Assembly (NCBI GenBank): GCA_937922235.1
Contig: CAKZVC010000035.1
Span: 1-41,355, forward strand
Direction: 5' to 3'
Source of the DNA: an uncultured Acidimicrobiales bacterium
GTDB taxonomy: Bacteria; Actinomycetota; Acidimicrobiia; Acidimicrobiales; SHLQ01
DNA: 41,355 nucleotides
Below, piece after piece: positions 1-9,098 of this stretch; position 1 is the first letter of the stretch; every line of letters begins with the position of its first letter. The position numbers and the translations under genes were made by a program. The notes beneath the pieces are model-generated. The model did not search any database. It saw only the letters and a list, made by a program, of their open reading frames with translations, and had not been told where the DNA came from.

Positions 1-1139
1 GCCCAGGTGGCGAGGTCGCGCTTGTTGATGGCTGCGGCCATCATGTCGGGGAACAGGTCGGGGGTGCAGGCGAAGGCAGGAACGCCAAGGGCCCCGAGTT
101 TGGCCGCATGCTGCGCGTCGTAGGACGGGCGGCCGCTGTCGCTGAGCGCCAGTAGGGCAATCACGGTGACACCGGAATCAACGAGCTCGCGGGCACGCTT
201 CAGCATCTCGTCTTCGATACCTCCCTCGTAGAGGTCGGAGATCAACACGAAGATCGTGTCGGCCGGATTGCTGATGAGTTCTTGGCAATAGGCGATCGCT
301 CGGTTGATGTCGGTTCCGCCGCCGAGCTGCACGCCGAACAACACATCGACAGGATCGTCGAGCTCTTCGGTGAGATCGACGATCTCGGTGTCGAAGACGA
401 CCATCTTGGTGTCGACCGAACGGATGCTTGCGAGCACGGCCCCGAACACGCTCGAGTAGACAATCGACTCGGCCATCGACCCTGATTGATCGATACACAA
501 GACGATCTCGCGGTCGGTCTGAGTCGTGCGACGAGCAAACCCGACGAGCCGTTCAGGAACGATCGTCTTGTACTCGGGCAGGTAGTTGCCCAAGTTCGCT
601 GCGATCGTTCGGTTCCAGTCGATGTCGGCTGGCTTCGGTCGGCGAGTTCGCCGCGACCGGTCAAGCGCTCCGGTGACCGCTTGGCGCGTTTTCGATTCGA
701 GCCTGGCTTGAAGCTGGTCGGTGACGGCACGAACAACCTTGCGGGCGCTGTCCTTCGATTCTTCGGGAACGGCGCGCCCAAGACCAATAAGCGTGGTCAC
801 CATCGAGATGTCTGGCTCGACCGATTCGAGCATTTCCGGTTCGAGCAGCAGGTGGCGAAGACCGAGACGGTCCATGGCATCCTTCTGCATGACCTGGACG
901 ACACTCGACGGGAAGTATGTACGGATGTCGCCTAGCCAACGCGAGACCTTGGGAGCTGAGCCACCAAGGCCTGCCCCACGGCCACCGGCGTCGTAGAGCG
1001 ATTCGAGTGCTTTGTCTCGAGCAGTGTCTTCTTTGGACAGCGTCAATGCCGAACCATCGACCGTGATGCCATCAGCGTCTTTGCCGCCGAGAACCAGCCG
1101 CCATCGCGTGAGCCGCTGGTCTGATGTTGGTGCAGTCAT
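1..1139 (-). CDS. VWA domain protein, MoxR-associated (3' end beyond window)
   Basis: The reading frame starts with ATG at 1139 and stays open to base 1, giving about 379 codons with the C-terminus missing. The N-terminal ~200 residues are helical and charged. A von Willebrand factor A domain follows. Its metal-binding site (MIDAS) is visible as DQSGS at about residues 217-221, GGGTD further on, and LISD near the end. Proteins of this kind bind Mg2+ and act with MoxR AAA+ ATPases as chaperone-like or metal-insertion pairs. The ATG overlaps the stop codon of the upstream DUF5682 gene (ATGA, 1136-1139), so the two are translationally coupled. It is the last visible gene of a five-gene operon. 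The substrate is unknown. Confidence 0.9.
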   Translation of the reverse strand, partial: MTAPTSDQRLTRWRLVLGGKDADGITVDGSALTLSKEDTARDKALESLYDAGGRGAGLGGSAPKVSRWLGDIRTYFPSSVVQVMQKDAMDRLGLRHLLLEPEMLESVEPDISMVTTLIGLGRAVPEESKDSARKVVRAVTDQLQARLESKTRQAVTGALDRSRRTRRPKPADIDWNRTIAANLGNYLPEYKTIVPERLVGFARRTTQTDREIVLCIDQSGSMAESIVYSSVFGAVLASIRSVDTKMVVFDTEIVDLTEELDDPVDVLFGVQLGGGTDINRAIAYCQELISNPADTIFVLISDLYEGGIEDEMLKRARELVDSGVTVIALLALSDSGRPSYDAQHAAKLGALGVPAFACTPDLFPDMMAAAINKRDLATW

Positions 1140-3430
1140 GCGAGCTCCAATCCGAGCAGGCCGGCGACCTTAGCGATCGCTGGCGCCGCAAGGTCGACAT
1201 CGATGTCGTCGTCGACAACGGCAAGAGCTTGAGTCCCACGCGACACTCGGTCGCCGAGTTGACGTCGTTCCCCGCGTTCGAACACCGAGAAGCTGCGACG
1301 GATGAGCGGCAGAAGGTCATCGAATGCTTCGGGGGTCATCCCAGAAAGCCACTCGTCGATCATCGAGAAGATGCGGTCGTCATGCAGCAGAAGCGAGACA
1401 TCACCGGCGATGAACCCATCGAGCCAGCCAGCCGCTTGGAGTGGTTCCGCTGCAAGGGACAGCGCGCGGCTGAGACGGTTGGCGGCTTCGTCGGCATCGA
1501 TGGACCCGGCATCGAGCAACAGCCTGCTGACTCGCCCAATGACAAGCCCGTGCACTGTCGACTCGTGGAGTTCGGCGAGCGCAGCGCGCCATCGGGTGAT
1601 GAGCTCGGGACGTTCGAGGACAGCGACACTACGGTCGACCGAGTCGATCGCAGCCCGCATCGTCGCCGCGGCATCATCATCGAGCGAAACGCATGCTGGA
1701 CTAAGGCCAACCGCCGACCGTCGCACGATGGCATCTAGTGCGGTGCGTAGCGTGGTGGTGTCGAACTCGCGGACGCTGCCGTAGCGGACGCTTCGTGCGA
1801 GAGGTTCGACGGCGAGCATTACCGCCAGGTGATCGCCTTGTTCGGCACTGCGCTTGTTGAGCAGATCGAGCAGCGAATCGAGTGCCTCGTTGAGCTCGGC
1901 CAGAATGCACAACTCGATCGTGGCTGCGAGCTCACTAAGCGATGTGGTTTCCTTTGCCGATTCGACGGCCTTGTTCGACGCAGCTGACTCGACGGTCGTG
2001 CCGTAGAGGCTGGCTTCGATGACCGAAACCGCGAACTCGGGTTGCCATTCGATTGTCCAAACCTCTTTGAAGGTGCCACCGGTTCGACCGGCTGAGGCCT
2101 CGCGACCCCACGGGATGCCGAGCAGGTTGAGGCGACGGAAGAGGTTGCTTCGGTTGCGGTGGCTTTCGGTTCGCAAATCGAGGGTGATCGTCTTCTCGGC
2201 TGCGCTTGGTTTCAGTCGAAGCGACTTCTGGAGTTTGGCCAAATCTTCGGCAAGCGGGACCATCGGCGTGGACGGCGGAACGGTACCGAGCACATCGCCG
2301 ACCCACAGCTTGTGGGCGATAGCGCTTAGCCCGATCTCACTGCCCTGACCAAGAACGGTCGTGCTGGCGTCGATGACTTCGGATACGCCGGCGAGCGGTC
2401 GGCCACGAAGGGCCGCAAGTGCTTCGGCTAGTCGGGTCGCTTCGACTACCGATGCCGGGGAGGCGTCGTACTTCTCGTCACGAAGAAGGCTCGCGGTCTT
2501 GACCATCCATGTCGGCACCACATCGTTGCGACAGGCAAAGAGGTGCGCGTACCAGTTCGGCGCGGTCACACCAGCGCCATACCCGCTGGAGTACGCAAGG
2601 CGCCGACTCGTCCACGGCGCCCACGTGGCTGCGACCTTCGTCTTGGGGAGGCCTTTGAGGGTGGCGTTGTCGGCTGAAGCCGAGGGCCAATTCTCGGTTT
2701 CGAGGGCGGGAGCGTGGAACGCACCACACACGACCACGACCGTGCCGTCAGTGTCCTTGATGAGCTTGCGCAAGATCTTGCGCATCGATGCTTCCCGCAT
2801 TTCGTTGTCGGCGGGAACCGCATTTTCGACTTCGTCGGCGTGACGACGATAGGAAGCCATTGCTTCACCAACCGCAGCGAACTGCTCGAGAGGTTCGTTG
2901 GGCGAACGCTGCTCGATCGCGTCTTCCCACCAGCGTTCCGCGTCGTCGTATCCGGCAAGTGCGGCGAGCGTGCCGATTGGATCGCTGGTAACGGGCGCAA
3001 CCTCGTCAACGACAGGTTCGTCGGTGTCGTCGTCATCGGTGCCAGAGGCTGTCTCTGCCATCCGACGTTCGAACTCGGCGAGCATGGAGTCGTGTTGTTC
3101 GGCTTCGATTGCGAACCGGTGAGTTGCCGGAAGATCGGCGAACTGGACGGGAACGTCGTTAGCGAGAGCCCAGTGCAACGCAACCCATTCAGGAGAGAAC
3201 GAAGCGAGCGGATAGAACGACGCCTGACGCGGACGCTTTACGTCGTAGACCAAGCCGGCAACAGGTGGCGACATTCCTTCCTCATTCAGAAACGGAATGA
3301 CCGAGTCGAGCTCAGGTGGCCCTTCGATGACGATTGCCGCAGGTCTGAGCTCGTCGAGGGCGCGCTCGACTCCACGGGCCGAACCAGGCCCGTGATGTCG
3401 AATCCCGAGGATGACGAGTTCAGCCGCCAC
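1136..3430 (-). CDS. DUF5682 family protein
   Basis: A 764-residue cytosolic protein matching the DUF5682 family, which normally sits beside MoxR and VWA genes in actinobacteria. The N-terminus has a GIRHHGPGS motif (residues 9-17), an EGPPE motif (36-40), an MREASM segment (211-216) and a GAFHAP motif (236-241). That order resembles the TraB/GumN/EreA-ChaN (TIKI) fold, whose histidines and acids form an active or metal site. This resemblance is my inference, not a known assignment. An Asp/Glu-rich loop lies at about 130-150, and the C-terminal 400 residues are helical with no recognised motif. The start is four bases from the MoxR stop and the stop overlaps the VWA start by four bases. The biochemical role is unknown. 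Confidence 0.88.
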   Translation of the reverse strand: MAAELVILGIRHHGPGSARGVERALDELRPAAIVIEGPPELDSVIPFLNEEGMSPPVAGLVYDVKRPRQASFYPLASFSPEWVALHWALANDVPVQFADLPATHRFAIEAEQHDSMLAEFERRMAETASGTDDDDTDEPVVDEVAPVTSDPIGTLAALAGYDDAERWWEDAIEQRSPNEPLEQFAAVGEAMASYRRHADEVENAVPADNEMREASMRKILRKLIKDTDGTVVVVCGAFHAPALETENWPSASADNATLKGLPKTKVAATWAPWTSRRLAYSSGYGAGVTAPNWYAHLFACRNDVVPTWMVKTASLLRDEKYDASPASVVEATRLAEALAALRGRPLAGVSEVIDASTTVLGQGSEIGLSAIAHKLWVGDVLGTVPPSTPMVPLAEDLAKLQKSLRLKPSAAEKTITLDLRTESHRNRSNLFRRLNLLGIPWGREASAGRTGGTFKEVWTIEWQPEFAVSVIEASLYGTTVESAASNKAVESAKETTSLSELAATIELCILAELNEALDSLLDLLNKRSAEQGDHLAVMLAVEPLARSVRYGSVREFDTTTLRTALDAIVRRSAVGLSPACVSLDDDAAATMRAAIDSVDRSVAVLERPELITRWRAALAELHESTVHGLVIGRVSRLLLDAGSIDADEAANRLSRALSLAAEPLQAAGWLDGFIAGDVSLLLHDDRIFSMIDEWLSGMTPEAFDDLLPLIRRSFSVFERGERRQLGDRVSRGTQALAVVDDDIDVDLAAPAIAKVAGLLGLELA

Positions 3431-3433
3431 TGG

Positions 3434-4531
3434 TTAGCTCAGCTCGCGGCAGGCGTCGTAGAGGTCACTCCATCCCTTGCGGGTACGCATGACCGTCTCG
3501 AGGTACTCCTGCCAGATGATGGTGTCTTGCACGGGATCTTTCACCACCGCACCGACCAGACCTGCAGCGACATCGGCAGCCGAAACTTCGCCGTTGCCGA
3601 AGTGCGCTGCGAGCGAGAGACCGTTGGTCATCACCGAGATTGCCTCGGCGGTGCTCAGCGTGCTGCTTGGTGACTTCACTGCGGTGCGTTGATCGATGGT
3701 CGTTCCGGCCCGGAGCTCGCGGAACACGGTGACCACCCGTTGCATCTCGGACAGCGCTTCGAGCTCGGCCGGTAGTTCGAGGGCCTTGCCGAGGGAAGCA
3801 ACGCGTGTGCGGACGATCTCAAGTTCCTGTTCGAGTGTGTCGGGCAGCGGAAGCACAACCGTGTTGAAGCGCCGCTTCAACGCCGACGACAGATCGTTAA
3901 CGCCCTTGTCTCGATCGTTCGCGGTTGCGATCACGTTGAAGCCGCGAGTCGCTTGCACTTCGGAGTCGAGCTCGGGAATCGGCAGCGTCTTCTCCGACAG
4001 CACCGTGATGAGCGCGTCCTGCACGTCGGCCGGGATGCGGGTGAGCTCTTCAACTCGGGCGATTCGTCCTTCTTCCATTGCACGCATGATCGGGCTCGGC
4101 ACGATGGCGTCGCGGCTTGGACCGTTGGCCAGAAGCTGGGCGTAGTTCCAGCCGTAGCGGATGGCTTCCTCGTTGGTTCCGGCGGTGCCCTGAACCAGCA
4201 GCTTCGAGTTGCCCGAGACCGCAGCGGTGAGATGTTCACTCACCCAGGTCTTGGCGGTGCCAGGCACGCCGAGCAGCAAGAGCGCCCGGTCGGTCACGAG
4301 TGTGGCCACAGCAATCTCGATGACCCGGCGCGACCCGAGGTACTTGGGGCTGATCTCGGTGCCATCGTCGAGCGTCCCACCGAGTAGATATGTGGCAACG
4401 GCCCACGGCGACATCCGCCATTGGGGCGGAACCGGCCGGTTGTCGTGTCGTATCAGCGCGTCGAGCTCGTCGGCGTACTGATCTTCGGCGTGCGCTCGCA
4501 GGATGTCGGGGCTGTCGGTCTTCTTGCTCAT
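3434..4531 (-). CDS. MoxR-type AAA+ ATPase
   Basis: A 365-residue AAA+ ATPase. Walker A is GVPGTAKT (residues 88-95). The sensor-1 region ends in IATAND, and an arginine-rich ALKRRF segment follows. The acidic segment VEELTRIPADVQDAL stands in the Walker B position of MoxR proteins. Proteins of this group remodel partners carrying VWA domains, and one is encoded two genes downstream. An upstream in-frame extension to 4774 exists, but it lies inside the preceding gene. The ATG at 4531 forms an ATGA overlap with the DUF5691 stop (4528-4531), which decides the start. The most likely role is ATP-driven remodelling of the VWA or DUF5682 partner. Confidence 0.9.
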   Translation of the reverse strand: MSKKTDSPDILRAHAEDQYADELDALIRHDNRPVPPQWRMSPWAVATYLLGGTLDDGTEISPKYLGSRRVIEIAVATLVTDRALLLLGVPGTAKTWVSEHLTAAVSGNSKLLVQGTAGTNEEAIRYGWNYAQLLANGPSRDAIVPSPIMRAMEEGRIARVEELTRIPADVQDALITVLSEKTLPIPELDSEVQATRGFNVIATANDRDKGVNDLSSALKRRFNTVVLPLPDTLEQELEIVRTRVASLGKALELPAELEALSEMQRVVTVFRELRAGTTIDQRTAVKSPSSTLSTAEAISVMTNGLSLAAHFGNGEVSAADVAAGLVGAVVKDPVQDTIIWQEYLETVMRTRKGWSDLYDACRELS

Positions 4532-6000
4532 GAGGTAGCTCCTGTAGAGAAGGCGTTCGTAATCGAGGTGTGCATGGTGAGGATCTGCAGCACTCGCCGT
4601 AGCGATTGCTGTTGGTGGCCGGCGGGGGCCTTGGCGATGAGACGTTCGACGTCGGCCGTAAGCGACGGGTCGAGATTCTGGGCGAACGATGACTCGAAGT
4701 AGTTGAAGCTCACCTGTTCGGGGTCGTTCGACCCGGCCCACTTGATCAGCGCTTCTCCGTATGCGCGTGACCATGGTGAGGCACGGTTCAGAAACACTCC
4801 GGCCTTTTGCTGGATGGAGCGCTTGGTGCCTTTGGGTAACTTGCCGATCGCTTTGATGAGCACGTCATCACTCGCAATCTCTACGGTGCGGTGGTCGACA
4901 TGTCCGTGCGCCACAAGCGCGTCGGCCCACGGCGTTGATCGCTGCGCGCCAGCCGCATGCGACCACCCAGCGATGAGCTCGGGTTGCGGCGCGAGTTTGC
5001 GGCCGAGAATATCGCTTGGCTTGGCGCCGAGTTCGTCTTCCCACCAGTCGAGCGGCGTGCCGCCCACGATGGCCTGAAGCCACTGCGAAGTTGCGCTGTC
5101 CTTGCCGCGGTCGGTCATGTCGGCCTTGTCGTCTTTCGAGGGTTCGTCAGGCCACGCAACGGTGAGGCTCTTGCGAAGTCGACCTTCGGCAGACACCAAG
5201 GGTTCGATGCGCTCGATCATGCGTTGAGCTCGTCGCGAACTCGGAAGACCATCGAGAAGCTGCTGCGCGGCCTCTCGAACGTTCTTCGATCCGTCCGACA
5301 GACACGCTTCAAGGAACGCTTCGTCGTCGTTGCTCAGACCCTCCGACAATGACGCGACGCATTGGGTTCGGTCGGCAGCGTTCATGCCTGCGAAGACACT
5401 CTCGATCACCTCACGGGCCCGAGTTGGGTCGGTGGTTCGGAGTTGCTGGATGTAGTCGCCCTTGGCATCGGTGGCGAAGTGTTCGAACTCGTCGGGCGTC
5501 ACGTCGGCCGTTGCTTCGGTGTTGGCCTCGGCCCACTGCCACGTCGACTGCATTCCAGCGATCCATCGACCGCGATGTCCGAGCACGGGTCGCACTAGCG
5601 AGCGAAGTTCTTTGGAGCGAGTTCCGGCGTGGAGCAGCGAGATCATCGAGCGATGTGGGATGACATACCCACCTGCGGCACACTCATCGAGCCAACGTTC
5701 GATCAATGGGCCGTTCATGCTAGGGGGCACGACGTTGCCGCCGAGGATGAGCTCGATCAGTTGAGCAGCTTCGCGTGGCACGTTCGTTTCGTCGGGCACG
5801 ACGACTGGCTCACCCTCGGGTTCCGCAGCAGCGGTGGTGATGATCTTGCCGGCGCGCCGCTGCACACCGAGGAGCGCCGCATGATGCATCGCCGCAACTT
5901 CCGGGCTTGCATCAGGAGGAAGCACGGCGGGTGGTGGGTCGATGACCTGGCGTTTGTCGGTCCCAACGAGGGCGACGCTTCGGAGTTCGGTCCAGCTCAT
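4528..6000 (-). CDS. DUF5691 family protein
   Basis: A 490-residue protein that I assign to DUF5691 from its sequence style and its place between SWIM and MoxR genes. The middle (about residues 195-270) contains helical pairs with the spacing of HEAT-like repeats, and the rest is helical without catalytic motifs. No signal peptide or membrane segment is visible. The ORF could be extended to 6111, but the ATG at 6000 overlaps the SWIM stop as ATGA (5997-6000). I therefore chose it. A scaffold or adaptor for the MoxR/VWA pair is possible but unproven. Confidence 0.82.
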   Translation of the reverse strand: MSWTELRSVALVGTDKRQVIDPPPAVLPPDASPEVAAMHHAALLGVQRRAGKIITTAAAEPEGEPVVVPDETNVPREAAQLIELILGGNVVPPSMNGPLIERWLDECAAGGYVIPHRSMISLLHAGTRSKELRSLVRPVLGHRGRWIAGMQSTWQWAEANTEATADVTPDEFEHFATDAKGDYIQQLRTTDPTRAREVIESVFAGMNAADRTQCVASLSEGLSNDDEAFLEACLSDGSKNVREAAQQLLDGLPSSRRAQRMIERIEPLVSAEGRLRKSLTVAWPDEPSKDDKADMTDRGKDSATSQWLQAIVGGTPLDWWEDELGAKPSDILGRKLAPQPELIAGWSHAAGAQRSTPWADALVAHGHVDHRTVEIASDDVLIKAIGKLPKGTKRSIQQKAGVFLNRASPWSRAYGEALIKWAGSNDPEQVSFNYFESSFAQNLDPSLTADVERLIAKAPAGHQQQSLRRVLQILTMHTSITNAFSTGATS

Positions 6001-7301
6001 ATCGGAACGACCTGCCCGTTCTGGGCCAGCGAAAGCGGTCGGAAGCCCGTGGCTTCGAGCTCGCCGAACATCGTGGCTCGGCCCGGGCCAACCGCCGCAA
6101 GCAGCGGCCAAGGGTCGATCCCGGCGATAAGGGGCAGCTTGCGATCTCCGTCGACGAGTGAGGTGCTGAACGTGGCGTCGTCGTATCGAAGAACGCCCGA
6201 GACCGTGACGGGTACTCGTTCACCGAATGGATTGATGGCGACGCCGTGGGCCCACGCTGAGTCAAGCGAGTCGTGAGCGATTGGTTCGGCAAGATCGCCG
6301 GTGTCGGTCGAGGCGGTTGGGTCGGTGCTGAAGATCGCTCGACGAGCTCCGGTGCCTGGGTAGAGGTGAAGTGGCGTTTCGATGATCGAGCCGGTCACGT
6401 GAGCAATGCCGAGCGACCCTCCCCCGGCTGCGAAGTCGAGCGCCAGAGCTCGGTCGCCAGAGCTCTCGCCTCGAAGCCAGGTGCGCTGCGACTGGAGACG
6501 TCCGTCGTCGGTGCGATGCACTCCTTCGACGATCCAACGGTCAGTAATGGCGTCGGTCTTTCGGATGTCGTCTTGGCTGTAGGCCCAGCCGAGGTAGGTG
6601 CGTAGATTGGCGAGGTCGTCGTCGGCGAGCGCGTCACGACGGGCCCAGCTGCGGGCAGCGAGATACCAGCGGCCTGTTTCGGTGAGGAACGCGTCGACCC
6701 AGTCATCGCCGACGAGTGTCGCCGGCATGTGGCGGACGCGGTCGGCGAGGCCAGGGACTTGCCCGTCGACGAGCCGTGACGCAGCGTCGTCCCAGAACGC
6801 GTAGTTCCGTTTGCGGGCCGCCGCAGCACCTTGCCTGTAGACATCGCCGAGCCAGAGCTCGAAGTCGGCAAGCGACTGGGTCATCGTCTCGAGTCGTTTG
6901 GCGAGTCGTTTCGCTTGGGCTTCGGGGTCGACCGGCTTGTCGGCCTTAGCCGCTTTCTTGGCGGCACGATCGCTTCGGCCGTCGGCCCATTCCGAGGCGA
7001 AGTCAGCTGCTGATTCGGAGTCGGCGATGACACCGCCGCCGTCCGTCCAGAGCATCAAGAGAGCAAGGCCATGCTTGCAGGGGAACTTGCGTGATGGACA
7101 TGTGCACTTCGCTGCCGGGCCAGTGAGGTCGACACTGACTTGGTAGGGCTTCTTGCCGCTTCCCTGACACTTGCCCCAAAGCAATGCATCGGTGCTGCCC
7201 GTTTCGGACCACGGTCCGGGCTTGGCGAGTTTCCGCGCAGCCGCGACCGACCTATCGTCTGGCGCAAACGCTTCAACCTGGGCTTTAGTCCACCGGGCCA
7301 T
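5997..7301 (-). CDS. SWIM zinc-finger protein
   Basis: A 434-residue protein with a SWIM zinc finger: Cys66, Cys68, Cys75 and His77 in the CxC-x6-CxH pattern, inside CTCPSRKFPCKH. SWIM fingers bind DNA or proteins. A Lys/Ala-rich stretch at about 120-135 is followed by a long helical C-terminal half with no known catalytic motif. It is the first gene of the five-gene minus-strand operon, so the promoter should lie in 7302-7460. Family members of about 430 residues commonly precede DUF5691, MoxR, DUF5682 and VWA genes in actinobacteria, and this locus keeps that order. The ATG at 7301 is the first good start. Confidence 0.88.
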   Translation of the reverse strand: MARWTKAQVEAFAPDDRSVAAARKLAKPGPWSETGSTDALLWGKCQGSGKKPYQVSVDLTGPAAKCTCPSRKFPCKHGLALLMLWTDGGGVIADSESAADFASEWADGRSDRAAKKAAKADKPVDPEAQAKRLAKRLETMTQSLADFELWLGDVYRQGAAAARKRNYAFWDDAASRLVDGQVPGLADRVRHMPATLVGDDWVDAFLTETGRWYLAARSWARRDALADDDLANLRTYLGWAYSQDDIRKTDAITDRWIVEGVHRTDDGRLQSQRTWLRGESSGDRALALDFAAGGGSLGIAHVTGSIIETPLHLYPGTGARRAIFSTDPTASTDTGDLAEPIAHDSLDSAWAHGVAINPFGERVPVTVSGVLRYDDATFSTSLVDGDRKLPLIAGIDPWPLLAAVGPGRATMFGELEATGFRPLSLAQNGQVVPI

Positions 7302-7348
7302 CGAACCTCTATCGGCGAAAATAGCTGCGTTTAGAGGACTTCTCGGGT

Positions 7349-7510
7349 ATGCAGGTGCACTTCGGCAATGACCAGACCCGCTGGGTCAAACGCCTCGTCG
7401 ATCTAAAGATCGTGACCAACGTGGTCGACGCTATTCGATCTAGAGCTGAATTTGAGGGGCCTTGGTGGGAACGCACACATCAACACGAACGAGCGTCCGA
7501 AGCCGGTTGA
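7349..7510 (+). other. Short ORF or gene remnant upstream of the RTX gene
   Basis: A 53-codon ATG frame, too short for usual ORF calls. Its first ~25 codons have the strong G/C third-position bias of real genes here. It starts MQVHFGNDQTRW and ends inside the first codons of the RTX gene. No Shine-Dalgarno sequence and no family is recognised. It could be a small gene, a leader ORF for the RTX gene, or the decayed end of a lost gene. Confidence 0.25.
7399..7426. promoter_or_regulatory. Two adjacent inverted repeats
   Basis: CGATCT-AA-AGATCG (7399-7412, perfect) is followed directly by GACCA-ACG-TGGTC (7414-7426, perfect). They lie between the divergent SWIM operon and the RTX gene, about 40 bases before the RTX start. 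They could be operators or RNA hairpins. Both also fall inside the short ORF at 7349-7510. Confidence 0.35.
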
Positions 7511-9093
7511 TCGCAGCCGCAATTGCCACCACCCTCTTGGCCTTTGGCACAGTTGCTCCGGCAGCAGCCCAAACAACAGGCCTCACCTGCAACGGTGAGG
7601 CGGCAACCATCGTTGGCAACAACGGCGACAACGTCCTGACTGGAACATCAGGCCAGGACGTCATCGTGTCCCTTGGTGGCGACGACGAGATCTTCGGCCT
7701 CGGCGGCAACGACGTCATCTGCGCCGGCGACGGCAACGACCGCATCTCGGGCAACGCAGGCGACGACTGGATCGATGCGGGTGCTGGCGACGACTGGGTT
7801 GGCGCAGGCTGGGGAGACGACATCGTCTTTGGCCGAGACGGCAACGACTTCATCCGGTCGTTCAAACACGACGACACCGTCGACGGTGGCCCGGGCAACG
7901 ACATCATCCGCGGTGGTTGGGGTAACGACGTGCTTCGTGGCGGCGACGGCAACGACCGCATCCTGGCGTACTTCGGTGCTGATGAGCTTTTCGGTGGCGA
8001 CGGCAACGACGTGCTTCGCGGCGGCGGAGGCCCCGACGTTCTTACCGGTGGCCCTGGCGCAACCGACATTCTCTTTGGCGAAGCTGGCACACAAGACCAG
8101 TGCAACGACCTTGGCACGGGTACCCGCTTCGGCACGTGCGAAACCATTAATGGCGACGAGCCTGTTGCCCCGACAATCCGAACTGATGCCGATCGCATCA
8201 TCGGCAACGGCACGCCGGCCAGCTGCACAAGCGCAGCGGTTGTCAATGCTGTGGCCGCGGGTGGAGTGATTGCGTTCAACTGCGGCCCGAACCCCGTGAC
8301 TATCCAGATGCAAGCAACCGCCAAGGTGGTCAACGCCAACGGGCCCGAGATCGTGCTCGACGGTGGCGGCCTCGTCACCCTCGACGGACAGAACCAGCGT
8401 CGCATCCTCTACATGAACACCTGCGATCAAGCCCAAGGCTGGACCACGGCTCACTGCAACGACCAGGACCACCCTCGCCTATCGATCGAGAACATGACGT
8501 TCGTCAATGGCAGCGCAACCGGGCAACCCGATGGCCTTGGCGGAGGCGGAGCGATCTTCGTGCGCGGCGGTCGCTTCTCGGTGAGCAACTCGACGTTCAG
8601 CAACAACCGCTGCGACAGCACTGGCCCCGACGTCGGCGGCGCAGCGATTCGCGTGTTCGACCAATTCCAAGACTTGCCCGTGACCGTGCGCAACTCGACC
8701 TTCCGCAACGGCGTGTGCTCGAACGGTGGTGCGATCAGCAGCATCGGCGTGTCGTGGGTGATCATCGATTCGGTCATGACGAACAACCGGGCGATCGGCA
8801 ACGGGGCGAACCCGGCACAACCGGGAACACCCGGCGGCGGCAGCGGCGGAGCGATCTACCTCGACGGCAACCGCTTCACCCTCGACCTGCGCAACACCCA
8901 GATCACAAACAACACCGCTAACGAAGGCGGCGGAGCCGTGTTCTTCGTGAGTAACAACCGCACGGGCACGATGGCCATCACTGGGTCGACTCTGCGCAAC
9001 AACCCGAGCGCGGGCTTCGAGACCCAAGGCCTGCCCGGCATCTTTTACCTTGGCAACGGCAACCCGGTAATCACGAACTCGACGTTGGAGTAG
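7465..9093 (+). CDS. Secreted RTX-repeat / parallel beta-helix protein
   Basis: A 542-residue exported protein. The first ~35 residues are a signal peptide (basic start, hydrophobic core, APAAAQ cleavage region). Residues ~45-205 hold hemolysin-type calcium-binding nonapeptides (GGxGxDxxx, for example GGDGNDVL). After a Cys-containing spacer, residues ~235-540 show the Asn/Gly-rich rungs of a right-handed parallel beta-helix, with repeats such as NSTFSNN, NNTANEGGGA and ITGSTLRNN. No sorting signal or C-terminal anchor is present, so it is probably released or held by calcium. TTG at 7462 and GTG at 7465 are both possible starts. GTG is preferred because GAGGGG at 7454-7459 lies five bases before it. 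The function may be adhesion or polysaccharide binding. It shares its RTX style with the protease at 37091-40309. Confidence 0.88.
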   Translation: MGTHTSTRTSVRSRLIAAAIATTLLAFGTVAPAAAQTTGLTCNGEAATIVGNNGDNVLTGTSGQDVIVSLGGDDEIFGLGGNDVICAGDGNDRISGNAGDDWIDAGAGDDWVGAGWGDDIVFGRDGNDFIRSFKHDDTVDGGPGNDIIRGGWGNDVLRGGDGNDRILAYFGADELFGGDGNDVLRGGGGPDVLTGGPGATDILFGEAGTQDQCNDLGTGTRFGTCETINGDEPVAPTIRTDADRIIGNGTPASCTSAAVVNAVAAGGVIAFNCGPNPVTIQMQATAKVVNANGPEIVLDGGGLVTLDGQNQRRILYMNTCDQAQGWTTAHCNDQDHPRLSIENMTFVNGSATGQPDGLGGGGAIFVRGGRFSVSNSTFSNNRCDSTGPDVGGAAIRVFDQFQDLPVTVRNSTFRNGVCSNGGAISSIGVSWVIIDSVMTNNRAIGNGANPAQPGTPGGGSGGAIYLDGNRFTLDLRNTQITNNTANEGGGAVFFVSNNRTGTMAITGSTLRNNPSAGFETQGLPGIFYLGNGNPVITNSTLE

Positions 9094-9098
9094 CGGAG

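Noticed and set aside
2714..3673. 319-codon plus-strand frame
   Set aside because: It lies antisense to the DUF5682 gene and the end of the MoxR gene, both well supported by motifs and ATGA junctions.
7600..8070. Repeats in the RTX gene as a possible CRISPR or satellite array
   Set aside because: The units are imperfect, translate to GGxGxDxxx calcium-binding repeats and have no spacers.
7440..8472. Long minus-strand frames opposite the RTX gene
   Set aside because: They mirror the strong codon bias and repeats of the RTX coding strand and give repetitive, non-natural protein compositions.
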